From positions 70,002,639 to 70,066,638 of the forward strand of contig NC_134577.1 of NCBI RefSeq assembly GCF_050947875.1: a stretch of 64,000 bases of DNA, given 5' to 3'. The first letter of the stretch is position 1. Every line of letters starts with the position of its first letter. The notes beneath the pieces were generated by a model. The model did not search any database. It saw nothing but the letters and a program-made list of their open reading frames with translations, and was not told where the DNA came from. The position numbers and the translations under genes were made by a program. Source of the DNA: Dermacentor variabilis. Taxonomy: Eukaryota > Arthropoda > Arachnida > Ixodida > Ixodidae. Shown here piece after piece: positions 34,121-44,189 of this stretch.

Positions 34121-36645
34121 TTCGAGAAAAATACGTTTGCCACACTTTCAGTAGAATGCACATGAATGGGGGATCAGGTTACTTATCAACTAACACATGT
34201 TACGATCTCTTAGGTGTGTTGATAAGGGTAGAACAAATGCAATGCCCACTGAATTATTTGAATAATCTGTGCGTTATCTACTTAGAAAAGACCACCAAAT
34301 TGATAATCTGGCTCTTTTTTTCTTTTGTACAGCGCATATTGTATGCAGTCTGTCCAAGACGACGCGGCGCTACATGCAACAGTAATGAAAACCGGAACAC
34401 TTATTACGCACGACAATGGCTTCATACCATGCACGATTAGCACAATGCGAATCTGCGCCAGCAGCTGCCTTGTGATTAAGAGCACGTAAACTACAGAACG
34501 CCGAAGCATCGGAAGCCGCTTAACGCTTTTCATATAGCTCGAAAGATAACTTCTGCTGCTAAATTGTTTAAAAAAGAGACAAAAAAGAAATCTTCCAACT
34601 ACCGTCAAACGCAATGCCTTCAGTTTGAAACGTGTAAAGGTGTTCCCGGAGCGACTAATTTATTGTTCTCTAATTTTTTCGGCTAAGTTGCGGAGCTGCA
34701 AGTGACTAAGCTTATCGCAGGTTTCATGCTCCAAAAGCGTTTGTGGTTGCATATAAATAGATTGGGTGAATCTAGAGATTTCTACTAGATATTTCTTCAA
34801 GTCTCGTGTTTTGCTTGCTGTAACTTCCCAAAATTATTTAGATTGGTTGCCAGGAACCTTAAAAATACTGCTACTTTTAAACTATGCGAAAACGGCAGCG
34901 CACACACTGCTGATGCATGCCCCGCAAACACGGCCTTTCATCCGAGTACGCTAGCAGTTATTCAACTATGCCTGTCTGTTTGAAAATTCTTGATGCTAAC
35001 ACAATTTCGAGATATATGCGTAAAGCGTGTCACGAGAATTTCGCTACACATACGGTGCAGCATTCATCGCGGCCGGATCAAGCGCCACTAAATGAGATCT
35101 ACCACACTGGCTGCCCAACACACACAATCCGCTTAGTGATAGCTCAGTATCAAGTTAAAACATGGTGTACTTCCTTTTTTACGCACCTAAGCTATAATGA
35201 TAAAATCAACAAGCACGAGCGATCGCTCGCCGTAAAACATTCCGTATAGTAGAAGCGAGAACAAGAGCGCGTTATCAAACCATGTCAACGACAAACCGAC
35301 ACTATACCCGAGTCGCCTGCGCTACGTGCAGCCGGTTCGCGCTACGAAATGCGCTCACATAATCATGAGGTATTGACGCAAAACGTCTTTGATAAAGCTT
35401 ACCATTCAGTGTAGTTGACGTGTGATGCCACAAAGAAGACACGCATACGCAGACACCAACGTTCAGGGAGACACGACACACCGGCACAACCGTTTACGTG
35501 CCTGGCGCGCTCGTTGACACGGCGCACCGCCGCGCATGCGCAATAACTCCGAGCATGCGCAGGAGCTCCGCGCGGAGAGCGTGCGCGCTCGGAGAAGTGT
35601 GAGCGCCTTTTCCTCCTTCATTTTTTTCTTTGTCTCTTTCTCTCTCTCTCCGCGCCATGCGCGCCGGAACGGGTGGCTTTTCTTTTCCGTTATGCATTTT
35701 TTTCGTGGACGAAGGATATGCGCTGGCAGGTTGTAAGACAAACGCTGTGGGCTATCGTATCAGACTGGAACGCTAACATGAATGCGCTGTTTGTAAAAGC
35801 CGTTACGGTGCCCTTCAGACGTTTTAGACGCATTATTGTCAGCGTCGATGAGTAATACAGCGTATTTGTAGCATATCTTCCAGCGTACCGCTAAATGTGA
35901 TGCCCGCACGTATGTCAGTGCTAATTTTCTGTTCCGATGATAGGTCAAAGCAATCAGTACAGCATTGAGGTACTCATATGCGTGGCTGCGCAGGCATACC
36001 GCCGGCGAAATACTGGGTGGGCTCAGAGAATTTGGCACCTATTTTAAGTGAATGAGAAACGTTGATGAGTTTATAGTGCAGGATATTAGGTAACAAAAGT
36101 CGCCCGATGTTAGTGACGCAGCCGAGATATGAAGACAATGTGAAAAGTATCCGAGAATCGGACGACACACAACGCGAACACCACATGCGCGACATCGTTC
36201 ATGGCACATTCACAAAGTCCGCGTTGTCAGCTACAAACATTACGAGTGTCCTTGCTGTTAGCTTGATGCCTGTTTCGAATCCACTTGTATCTGAAGCTGG
36301 CGTTCATAACATATATTTTAACAATTGGATCGGCGTTTTGCTTCCGTTATTCTACTGCCGCAAAAGTGATGCGACAACTGTGAAGACTGTCTTGGGATTG
36401 CCGAGAGTGACTACGTAGATCATATGTGCTCAACAAATGCGGAGGTATACACTATGTGTACACTAAAGTCTACAAATAGGCTCTACAGCAATCTCAGCAG
36501 TATACAACTTTAGTGGCTTATATCAAATGCAGCTATGTATTATCCACCGGTACCTGCGCTTGGTTACAGCGTACACGGGTTGGGCCCAGATTAACGATGT
36601 TTGTCTATTGTTAATCTATAGACATGCAAGACCACGACAACTCAG

Positions 36646-36665
36646 AGGTGGTGAATTCACCACCT
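36646..36665. repeat. Perfect 20-bp palindrome
   Basis: AGGTGGTGAATTCACCACCT has no loop. It lies in the GC-richer inner flank of the right array. Confidence 0.95.
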
Positions 36666-36833
36666 GGTCTGCGGGCTTTCGCCACTTATTCACCCCCTTT
36701 GCCACATCTTCACCATCTGACCTTCACCACCTGGTCTTCGCGAAGTGTACGTCCGGGAAGCAGCCAGGTTTAGGGCCTTCGGGTGCCTGGAAGACCTTGG
36801 TGACTCGGACGGTGGCTGCTCCGCCGCGATCCT

Positions 36834-36857
36834 CGTTCGGTGCAGCTGCACCGAACG
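36834..36857. repeat. Perfect 24-bp palindrome
   Basis: The half-site CGTTCGGTGCAG is followed directly by its reverse complement. It lies about 120 bp before the right tandem array. Confidence 0.95.
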
Positions 36858-36976
36858 CAGACTAGCAGTCTGCACGGTTTGCCCGCCGCGCCGGGGTTGC
36901 GGTGCCGTCGTGCATGAACCAGTGCCATATCATCGCGTTCGCAGAGGGCGGGGGGTATGGGAACTCGGAATTACAT

Positions 36977-38440
36977 ATTATCGACTTTTTTCTATAGACA
37001 TTCAATACACCAGGAGTAGAGAAAGAAATAGAAACCTTGTCGACTATTGTCCATAATATAGAGAGTCAACAGACAAAGTATGGACAAAAATAAATAGAAA
37101 CTGTATCGGCTTTCGTCTACAGGTAGCCCATATAGAGGGGAAGTAGACAAAGAAGAAACAAACTCCCTATCTAATTTTTTCTATAGACCGTCTATAGACT
37201 GCGAGTAGACAAAAAGAAATAGAATACTTATCGACTTTCGTCTACAGAAAGTCTATATACAAAGTATATGGACAAAAATAAATAGACACTGTATCGACGT
37301 TAGTCTAAAAGTAGTCCATAGAGGGGAAATAGACAAAAAGAAACAAACACCTTATCGACTTTTTCTATAGACCGTCTATAGACAGCGAGTAAACAAAAAG
37401 AAATAGAAACCTTATCGACTTTCGTCTATAGAAAGTCTATAGACAAAGTATGGACAAAAATAGATAGAGACTGTATCCACTTTCGTCTATAGGTAGTCCA
37501 TAAAGGGGAAGTAGGCAAAAAAGACACAAATACCTTATCGACTTTTTTCTATAGACCGTCTATAGACTGAGAGTAGACAAAAAGAAATAGAAACCCTATC
37601 GACTTTCGTCTATAGAAAGTCTATAGACAAAGTATGGTCAAAAATAGATAGAGACTGTATCCACTTTCGTCTGTAGGTATTCTATAGAGGGGAAGCAGAT
37701 AAAAAGGAAACAAACACCTTATCGACTTTTTTCTATAGACCGTCTATAGACTGCGAATAGACAAAAATAAATAGAAACCCTATCGACTTTCGTCTATAGA
37801 AAGTCTATAGACAAAGTATGGACAAAGATAGATAGAGACTGTGTCTACTTTCGTCTGTAGGTATTCTATAGAGGGGAAGCAGACAAAAAAGAAACAAACA
37901 CCTTATCGACTTTTTTCTATAGACCGTCTATAGACTGCGAATAGACAAAAAGAAATAGAAACCCTATCGACTTTCGTCTATAGAAAGTCTAAAGACAAAG
38001 TATGGACAAAAATAGATAGAGACTGTGTCGACTTTCGTCTGTAGGCATTCTATAGAGGGGAAGCAGACAAAAAGGAAACAAACACCTTATCGACTTTTTT
38101 CTATAGACCGTCTATAGACTGCGAATAGACAAAAAGAAATAGAAACCCTATCGACTTTCGTCTATAGAAAGTCTAAAGACAAAGTATGGACAAAAATAGA
38201 TAGAGACTGTGTCGACTTTCGTCTGTAGGCATTCTATAGAGGGGAAGCAGACAAAAAGGAAACAAACACCTTATCGACTTTTTTCTATAGACAGTCTATA
38301 GACTGCGAATAGACAAAAAGAAATAGAAACTTTATCGACTTTCGTCTATAGACAGTCTATATACTTTATATCAACAAAAGTCCAAATCTATAGAAAGGAA
38401 AGGTCGTCTATGAAAAGTCTATAGACTTTCTATAGACAGT
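36977..38440. repeat. Right tandem array, 184-bp unit, about eight copies
   Basis: The landmark 'cttatcgactttttt' (or its variant) starts at 37167, 37351, 37534, 37718, 37902, 38086 and 38270, spaced 184, 183, 184, 184, 184 and 184. A more diverged first unit starts near 36977. Each unit has two half-units, one with 'ctatagaccgtctatagac' and one with 'ctatagaaagtctatagac', separated by 'aatagacaaaaagaaataga' spacers. The inner units are the most alike, as expected from unequal exchange. Confidence 0.95.
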
Positions 38441-38448
38441 CTAAAGTC

Positions 38449-38461
38449 ATTTTTGTAAGGG
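38449..38461. repeat. Right 13-bp terminal inverted repeat
   Basis: ATTTTTGTAAGGG is the exact inverse of the left end at 30990-31002. Confidence 0.9.
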
Positions 38462-38503
38462 TTAGCAGAGCAACACCATAGTCGCTAAGCCACCGCCGCG
38501 GGT
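38462..38503 (-). mobile_element. Ruka-like SINE, proximal (tRNA-like) part of the split copy
   Basis: 'ttagcagagcaacaccatag' through 'gccgcgggt' completes the head of the SINE whose body ends at 30989. Confidence 0.85.
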
Positions 38504-38640
38504 AATCGATTCCCAGTGAAAATACATCCAACAGAGTTATGTGGCCTATACATTCGAGTGGTCAAAAGCAGGTACCGCGTTCTTACGAAATACCAATGAA
38601 AGCTTCGCCTAAACGGATTAACTCAGTGCGTGACACCCGC
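38504..38640 (+). repeat. GTC/CAT-rich dispersed repeat, copy B (right part)
   Basis: 'cccagtgaaaatacatcc' and 'aaataccaatgaaagcttcg' match the tail of copy A at 28710-28800. This shows that the SINE and the 7.5-kb element both lie inside this repeat. Confidence 0.65.
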
Positions 38641-41500
38641 ATATTTTCTTTTTTCGCCAGAAGCCTGGTAAGACTTGTATTTTTTTTACTAATTCATCTT
38701 TTATAAAAGAAACGTATAACTTAATGGTTTCCCCTCAAAAGAGGGAATGAGCGGAAGATTTATTTTGCCTGATAAAGCATATGAGCTATTTCAACGAATT
38801 CTGACAGAAATATTTATTGCGTATTATTTATTCAGATATTGTGCGGAATAATAAACTTTGAAAAAGGAAAGGTTTCGTTTTATTTGCAAACTTGGCCTTT
38901 TGGCAGCAAATGCATCCGACCAGGATGTCTAATCATGTGTGTGCCTTCTTTAGCGATATTGGTCACGAGGACAGATTTGCAACTAAAGTAATAAACATCA
39001 GTTGTACAATGGCTACACTGACGGCTGTAAATAGTCTGGCAGTCCACTGGAGGGTCGCTGTCAACAGTCGAACCAGTTTGGAGCAGGATGCATTCTGTGG
39101 AAATTTGAAGACCAGAAACAAGAAAATCAAATATGGACCCATGTCACGAAAAAGCTCTATTACTGATTGAAAGTGCCTATCCAAAAGTGAGATGTCAGTT
39201 TTCAAGTTGGGCTCAAAGATGCTACATTCACAGGCTAGTGGTGGCTGTTTTGCGTGCTGGCACATCGCTTTAAATTTCCGCGTAGTGCGCTGTGGCACAA
39301 GGGAATTAGTTGTGATCGTACTAAAATAGCGTTGAACTAACCCTTGACAATGCTAAAACGTTTAACACCAGGAACGTCACGGAGGGGTAAAATTGAGATC
39401 ATTGCACATTGTGAGTAGGCGCATGACACGGATACTGATGGCTTCGGCAGCACTTATTGCTGCTTTCAAGATTTTTGCTGAAGTGGTGCATGAGAAAAGC
39501 TAACATTGCTACAAGATGTATATTTAGGCGTATGGTGGCGTATGGTGGTATGGTTGCATAACAAGGCGTACGGTGCGTCCGTGTTACTTGCTCCTTTTAC
39601 AAGGATGAATAATATCTAAAACTAAGGCAAACTAAATGGTTCTTCCTACGACGTTCCTAGGAGCATTTGAAGTTCTCAATCCAGTGCGGATCATTTTAGT
39701 TTGTGAAAACTAGTTACTTCCCGAAGTACAGGGTCAATCGTCTGCGTATTTGCTTCACACACATTACCAGGCTTGTGCTTAACCCCTGTGCTATTATTGG
39801 TAGAAATACAACAGTTTCCTCGTGGGATCAAAAGCGTCCGATCTAGAGATAACCAAGTCTGCAAGCGAATGTCGTGACAGGGGTCGTAGTGTTGCAGCAG
39901 GTTGGGTTAGCACTGGCATACAAGGCCGGAAATTTTTCCGCATGAGCCCACCGTGAGTTGAGATCGGGGCTGTGTCACCTGGTGTCTAAGAACCCGGTGT
40001 CTTGCATGAAGGCAAGCAGCAGTCGTTGTAGTATCTCTCTGATTGCTGCGGGCCCTCCGGGAAAGCTTTCACAACGCATACATTCTTCGACAGCGGCAAA
40101 GCGTTCAGCCGCTGTTGCACACTTTGTGTCCATCTTCCTCTGAACCTCTCTATTATGTGGGCTCTCGTAATGGCGTATATTAGCGTCAAGTCAATACCGC
40201 TATCTTTTCAGACGTTGTCACCCATGCACAGGAAGTCTAAAAGACGAAGCGCGCTTAGGTTGACCGGGCTATAAACTGACTACAAGCTCGTCTTTATGTC
40301 CACGCGAGCTGCTATGCTGTACATTATAGTTAAGAAAAGGGGTGCCGGCATGCTGCCGGCACCCCTTTTGTTGCTTAGGTGGCCCGTGGAACGGATTGCC
40401 TATAATCACTCGTTTGCATTCTGCGGGATGGTCTGTCATAATTAGTGTGACATACTTCCCTGACGCCACGCATATTACACGAACCCCAATAGTGCTTCTG
40501 TGTATAACACATCGCTTAACTTCACGATAAGCTCGTTGTTTTTCGGCACTCTATTTGCAACGTTGGCTCTTCAAGTTATCTGAAACTGATTATTGTGGTC
40601 GCCCTCGGGCCTGTCCCGAGGCTCTTAGTCTTTCATGCCACATTGCAACGCTGAAAAAATTTGTCGGTAACTGTTGCTGCAGTGGTGCCACGTGATATTC
40701 CTATCCCATCTTTGCTGCCTGCCTTCAGATGCCACAGATAACAAGCAAAGAAGCACCCTGTTCTCTTAAAACACCCCAAGCAGTAGTAAGTTACACGTAG
40801 CATTTTTTTATTGAACAGTGGGCATGAAGATTTACTTAAACGGTGTGCAATGGGTCACTTCTGTTAGAATGTTAAATTTTGTTGTTGTTTACACTCATTT
40901 TTTGTAAACATAGTGTGTTTGGTTGCTGCATCTGTGAATATTTATTGGAAATCGAATAGTTACAATATCACTACCTTGTATTGGATAGCTGGATATTGGA
41001 TATTGTCAAGCTTTTCTTCTGCGTGCATTTATTAAACAACTACAAACCTAAGCGGGCGCATGCATTCGAATGAACCTACGAAAATGCCGAGTGAATAACG
41101 ATGTTAACTTATAAGTTCATTGTAGCAATCACGCGAAAAGTGAAAGAAAGTCGTCATTTTTTACATGACTTACATGACCTACATGACTTACATTCACAGC
41201 AAAGCATTCCATCCCTTTATACACGATATAAAGAAATGTAGAAAGTGATAACCACGAAAATAAATTATTCCAAGGTTTCCCTGCATAATGCATACACTAC
41301 TTAATACGTGAAAGCTGGTACAGATTTTCTGTTGTGCACACCAATCAAATTTCGAAAGCTGCATATACTAGGTTCTTCAATTGCGCTGTTTCTCTGGTCA
41401 CCCTTGTGCTTGTTCCTGTGCTTTGTCTCTTTACGAAACGAAGGCATCCTCTTTATTTTTTCTTTCTTTCTGTGCGCTGTATGTTATTGTACTTGACGCG
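38641..41500. other. No recognised gene; one hydrophobic minus frame
   Basis: The minus frame 38963-39298 encodes two hydrophobic stretches ('GPYLIFLFLVFKF' and 'FTAVSVAIVQLMFITLV'), with a possible acceptor AG at about 39231. It could be an exon of a multi-span membrane protein, but no family is established. Short open frames at 39958-40530 on both strands show no domain. A perfect 16-bp inverted repeat lies at 40335-40369. Confidence 0.4.
40335..40369. repeat. 16-bp perfect inverted repeat, 3-nt loop
   Basis: Arms 40335-40350 ('aaaaggggtgccggca') and 40354-40369 surround 'tgc'. The hairpin would be very stable and GC-rich. Confidence 0.95.
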
Positions 41501-41504
41501 GCTG

Positions 41505-41622
41505 GCTGTTTTGTACAAAGGTAGCTATGGGCCTTTGTCCAGCTGCCTCTGCGGTGAGCAGCTTTTACCTACAGCTTCCTGCATCAGTGTGACGATGAAA
41601 AATAAACATTATTATTATTATT
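41505..41622 (+). mobile_element. Possible LINE 3' tail ending in (ATT)n
   Basis: The block around 'tttgtccagctgcc' ends in 'aaaataaacattattattat'. An AATAAA followed by a short tandem tail is the 3'-end type of several tick LINEs. No coding part is attached, so the call is tentative. Confidence 0.35.
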
Positions 41623-41714
41623 ACTAAAGAGTGAAAGGCTGTGACTCTGGGTAGTCACTTTTATTTTTCTATCATGAATGGTCGCCTCCGACGGCGTGCT
41701 AGCGGTTATAAAAG

Positions 41715-41715
<1 letters not shown>

Positions 41716-41785
<70 letters not shown>

Positions 41786-41786
41786 T
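41716..41786. repeat. (ATT)n microsatellite
   Basis: About 23 uninterrupted TTA units. It lies about 95 bp beyond the LINE-like tail that also ends in ATT units. Confidence 0.95.
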
Positions 41787-41899
41787 CCTGAAACATTATT
41801 TGAATAATTTAATAATTAATTGCTTAGTTAATTACTTGAATTTATTTATTTACTTATTTACTATAGCCTTGCGCGCCTGTCCAGTGGTCGGATAGTGTC

Positions 41900-43145
41900 A
41901 TGCTGGCTCAAAGATAGTTTTTTGTTTCGTGTCGATATACATTCTCTCATTGTTTTCATCATATAAACCCAAGTTTTGAGAACGTAGACCACTCACAGCG
42001 CTAACTTTCTCTTCAGGTTGTGAAGGAGATTTGGTGAGCTATTGGCGTGGCTTTGTACAAACACTGCTTGACACTTTTCGAATTGTTTACGCTAGGGGTA
42101 CACTAAGGGTAGCAGGGCAGAAACTTACGTCGTTCCCCACGAGTTGGATATCTTATTAGGATGATGCAGCTCTTGGCTGGGTTGATATACATGACCTTGA
42201 AATTTAGCCGATCACCATCTAGTTTCATCAGAAAAGCAACGTATAGAACCGTGAATTAACAATGCAAACAAATATTTTGTTCTTAGATTAGGACTCATGA
42301 CCCTGACACTGAAAACAGCAAGCGTGCCAAAGAGTTATGAAAAGAAGAAGCCGCAGGCAACATTCGGAATTTTAACGAAATAATAAAGTGCGTTTGATAG
42401 AAAATAGGGTATGATCTATGTAATACCACAGGGAGACAAATGACTCGCCTAATCAGCACAGATTAGAACACAACGGTTATGAAAGTACTGCGGAAACACG
42501 ACAGGTTCTTACATACTGACCCATCGAATACGCCTTAGGAAAGGACGTCAGAAGACTATGACATATACAGGCGAATGTTTGATGTCTGCAGAAATACATT
42601 TCCTGAGGCATATAGCACGTAAGAGGCTTCAGAAAAGATGACACGAGCGAGTGAAATTTAGCAAAATGCAGCTGACATACACATCTAGGATGCACATATG
42701 ACATATGGGAGTGTTTAGAGAAAACGCTTCATGAGCTAACACTATCACAAAATATAATTTGCAGTCACAATAACACCTTCGCTAAACACTATACATATTT
42801 CACCCCCATCAAGTTACGCATAAGAACAGGATCCTTGTTTTGTGCGATTGAAAATATTTGCCTCTTAAAATATTCGCCTCTGAGACCAATGAAGTCTCAA
42901 GATATCCCCCGACTTTGACGAAGCGCTCTGCGGAGACCGTGCTCTGTTGCCCGCGAATTTTCTGGGATTCCTCCTGTCGCCAGTGGCATTAAAATATCGT
43001 GTTCTCGCAACCTAGCACGCCTCAATTGGAACATGGCCTCTCTATTTCGCCTTAGAGAAGTACGAAGATAACAGGGAGGTCCATCGATGCCTTTAGTAAT
43101 GATAGTGGCACCCTTCGTGACTTGTGACTGTTGTAAAAAAAAAGT
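41900..43145. other. No recognised gene
   Basis: Mixed sequence with short frames only (for example minus 42477-42704). No domain or repeat is identified. Confidence 0.5.
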
Positions 43146-43149
43146 AATT

Positions 43150-43372
43150 ATTGGGTTTTACGTGCCGAAACCCCAATCTGATTATCAGGCACGCCGTAGT
43201 GGGAGACTGCGGAAATTTGGACCACCTGGAGTTCTTTAGCGTGGATCTGAATCTAAGTACACGCGTGTTTTCCCATTTCGCGTCCATCGAAATGCGGCCG
43301 CCTGGGCAGGCATTCGATCCCGCGACCTCGTACTTAGCAGCACAACACGAAAGCAACTAAGCAACCGCGGCA
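43150..43372 (-). mobile_element. Ruka-like SINE, nearly complete
   Basis: All blocks are present in order: tail 'gggttttacgtgccgaaac', body 'gactgcggaaatttgg', 'ctgaatctaagtacacg' and 'cgaaatgcggccgcc', and head 'attcgatcccgcgacctcg' in plus sense. A short poly-A/T transition lies at the tail side (43132-43149). I could not identify a clear target duplication. Confidence 0.85.
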
Positions 43373-44189
43373 GATTCGAGGCTGCTGTATAGCCAACATT
43401 TGACTCGCCTGCGTTTTCTAAGCGGAAGTGTCATTAAGTGAATACTTACCTCTTAAAACCTTGAATCGTACTGCGTTGGCTACAGTATGAGGAGGGGTTG
43501 CTAGTGTAGTGAGTCGCGTAGTAAACGTGTTGCTGCGGACCAAAATAGTTTAGTAAATAAGCATCGGAACGCACGTACAACCATTTTTTTTTTCAAAAAT
43601 CTCCAAGATGAAAGGCCTGCGTGCTTGGTACTTACAGTATTCGTCGAGGAAATATGTAGGTTACGTTGTACATGAACCCGACCCCCTGTGAGTAAAGTTT
43701 CGACAAAGAGAAGCACGGGGCCACAGTTTCGAAGGAGCTGGTTCTCCTCTTTGCATAAAGTGGTTGATTAATCGCTGTCATCTGTGGAGATAAAGAACGA
43801 AAGCGTCTGGTATTTTAGTTTTATTGAAATGGGCAATTAAATCTACACTCTGCCTTACTTTTGATAGCTACATACACATGCTAACATTTTTTAGTTCATG
43901 TTCACTCCCTTCTTTGCAATTCATTTCCAACTATCGTTTACTCTTATTAATTTCATCGGCCTCAATTAGGTTGACATTATAGAGAGAACACGTTTTTTCG
44001 TTGTTTGTTTGTTTATGATGATAGCGCATTTTGTAATATGATCTTCATACGTATATCTTGTTTTAAGTACATACGCATTCCTGCAATTCTCTGCCAAAAT
44101 TCTGTATTAGTTTTTATATTGTTTTGCGTTGCTGAAAGTTTTGCACTTTTTAGCCATTTGATCACCGCATTGGATAATTAGGCCTTTAA

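Larger units (their letters stand above)
31960..36960. other. Interior of the palindromic-array element, no recognised gene
   Basis: About 5 kb of AT-rich sequence, becoming GC-richer near 35480-35660 and 36640-36960. The longest frames (34027-34440 plus, 137 codons; 34282-34614 minus; 34917-35249 plus) have no visible domain and overlap on opposite strands. A diverged direct duplication is present (32300-32830 and 33560-34120). Two perfect palindromes lie at 36646-36665 and 36834-36857. Confidence 0.55.
30990..38461. mobile_element. ~7.5-kb element with 13-bp TIRs and GTCTATAGAC-based arrays at both ends
   Basis: The first 13 bases (30990-31002, CCCTTACAAAAAT) and the last 13 (38449-38461, ATTTTTGTAAGGG) are perfect inverted repeats. 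They interrupt a SINE exactly, leaving at most a 2-bp duplication (TT at 30988-30989 and 38462-38463). Subterminal regions on both sides are dense in the self-complementary decamer GTCTATAGAC. Left array 31010-31850, interior about 31960-36960, right array 36977-38440. No transposase, reverse transcriptase or helicase motif is visible in the interior. Organisation resembles FoldBack/Galileo-like elements (TIRs containing tandem repeats), but I cannot place it in a known superfamily. It may be non-autonomous. Confidence 0.75.

Noticed and set aside
31010..38440. CRISPR-like array of palindromic repeats
   Set aside because: Repeat units abut or have conserved, not unique, spacers, there are no cas genes, and the sequence is a eukaryotic nuclear insertion flanked by SINE halves. 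It is tandem and palindromic repeat DNA of a mobile element.
30990..38461. piggyBac assignment of the large element from its CCC/GGG ends
   Set aside because: The left flank is CTT rather than TTAA, no transposase is visible, and the ends share only the first few bases with that superfamily.
41584..41895. Poly-Ile and poly-Tyr frames
   Set aside because: These are translations of the (ATT)n microsatellite.
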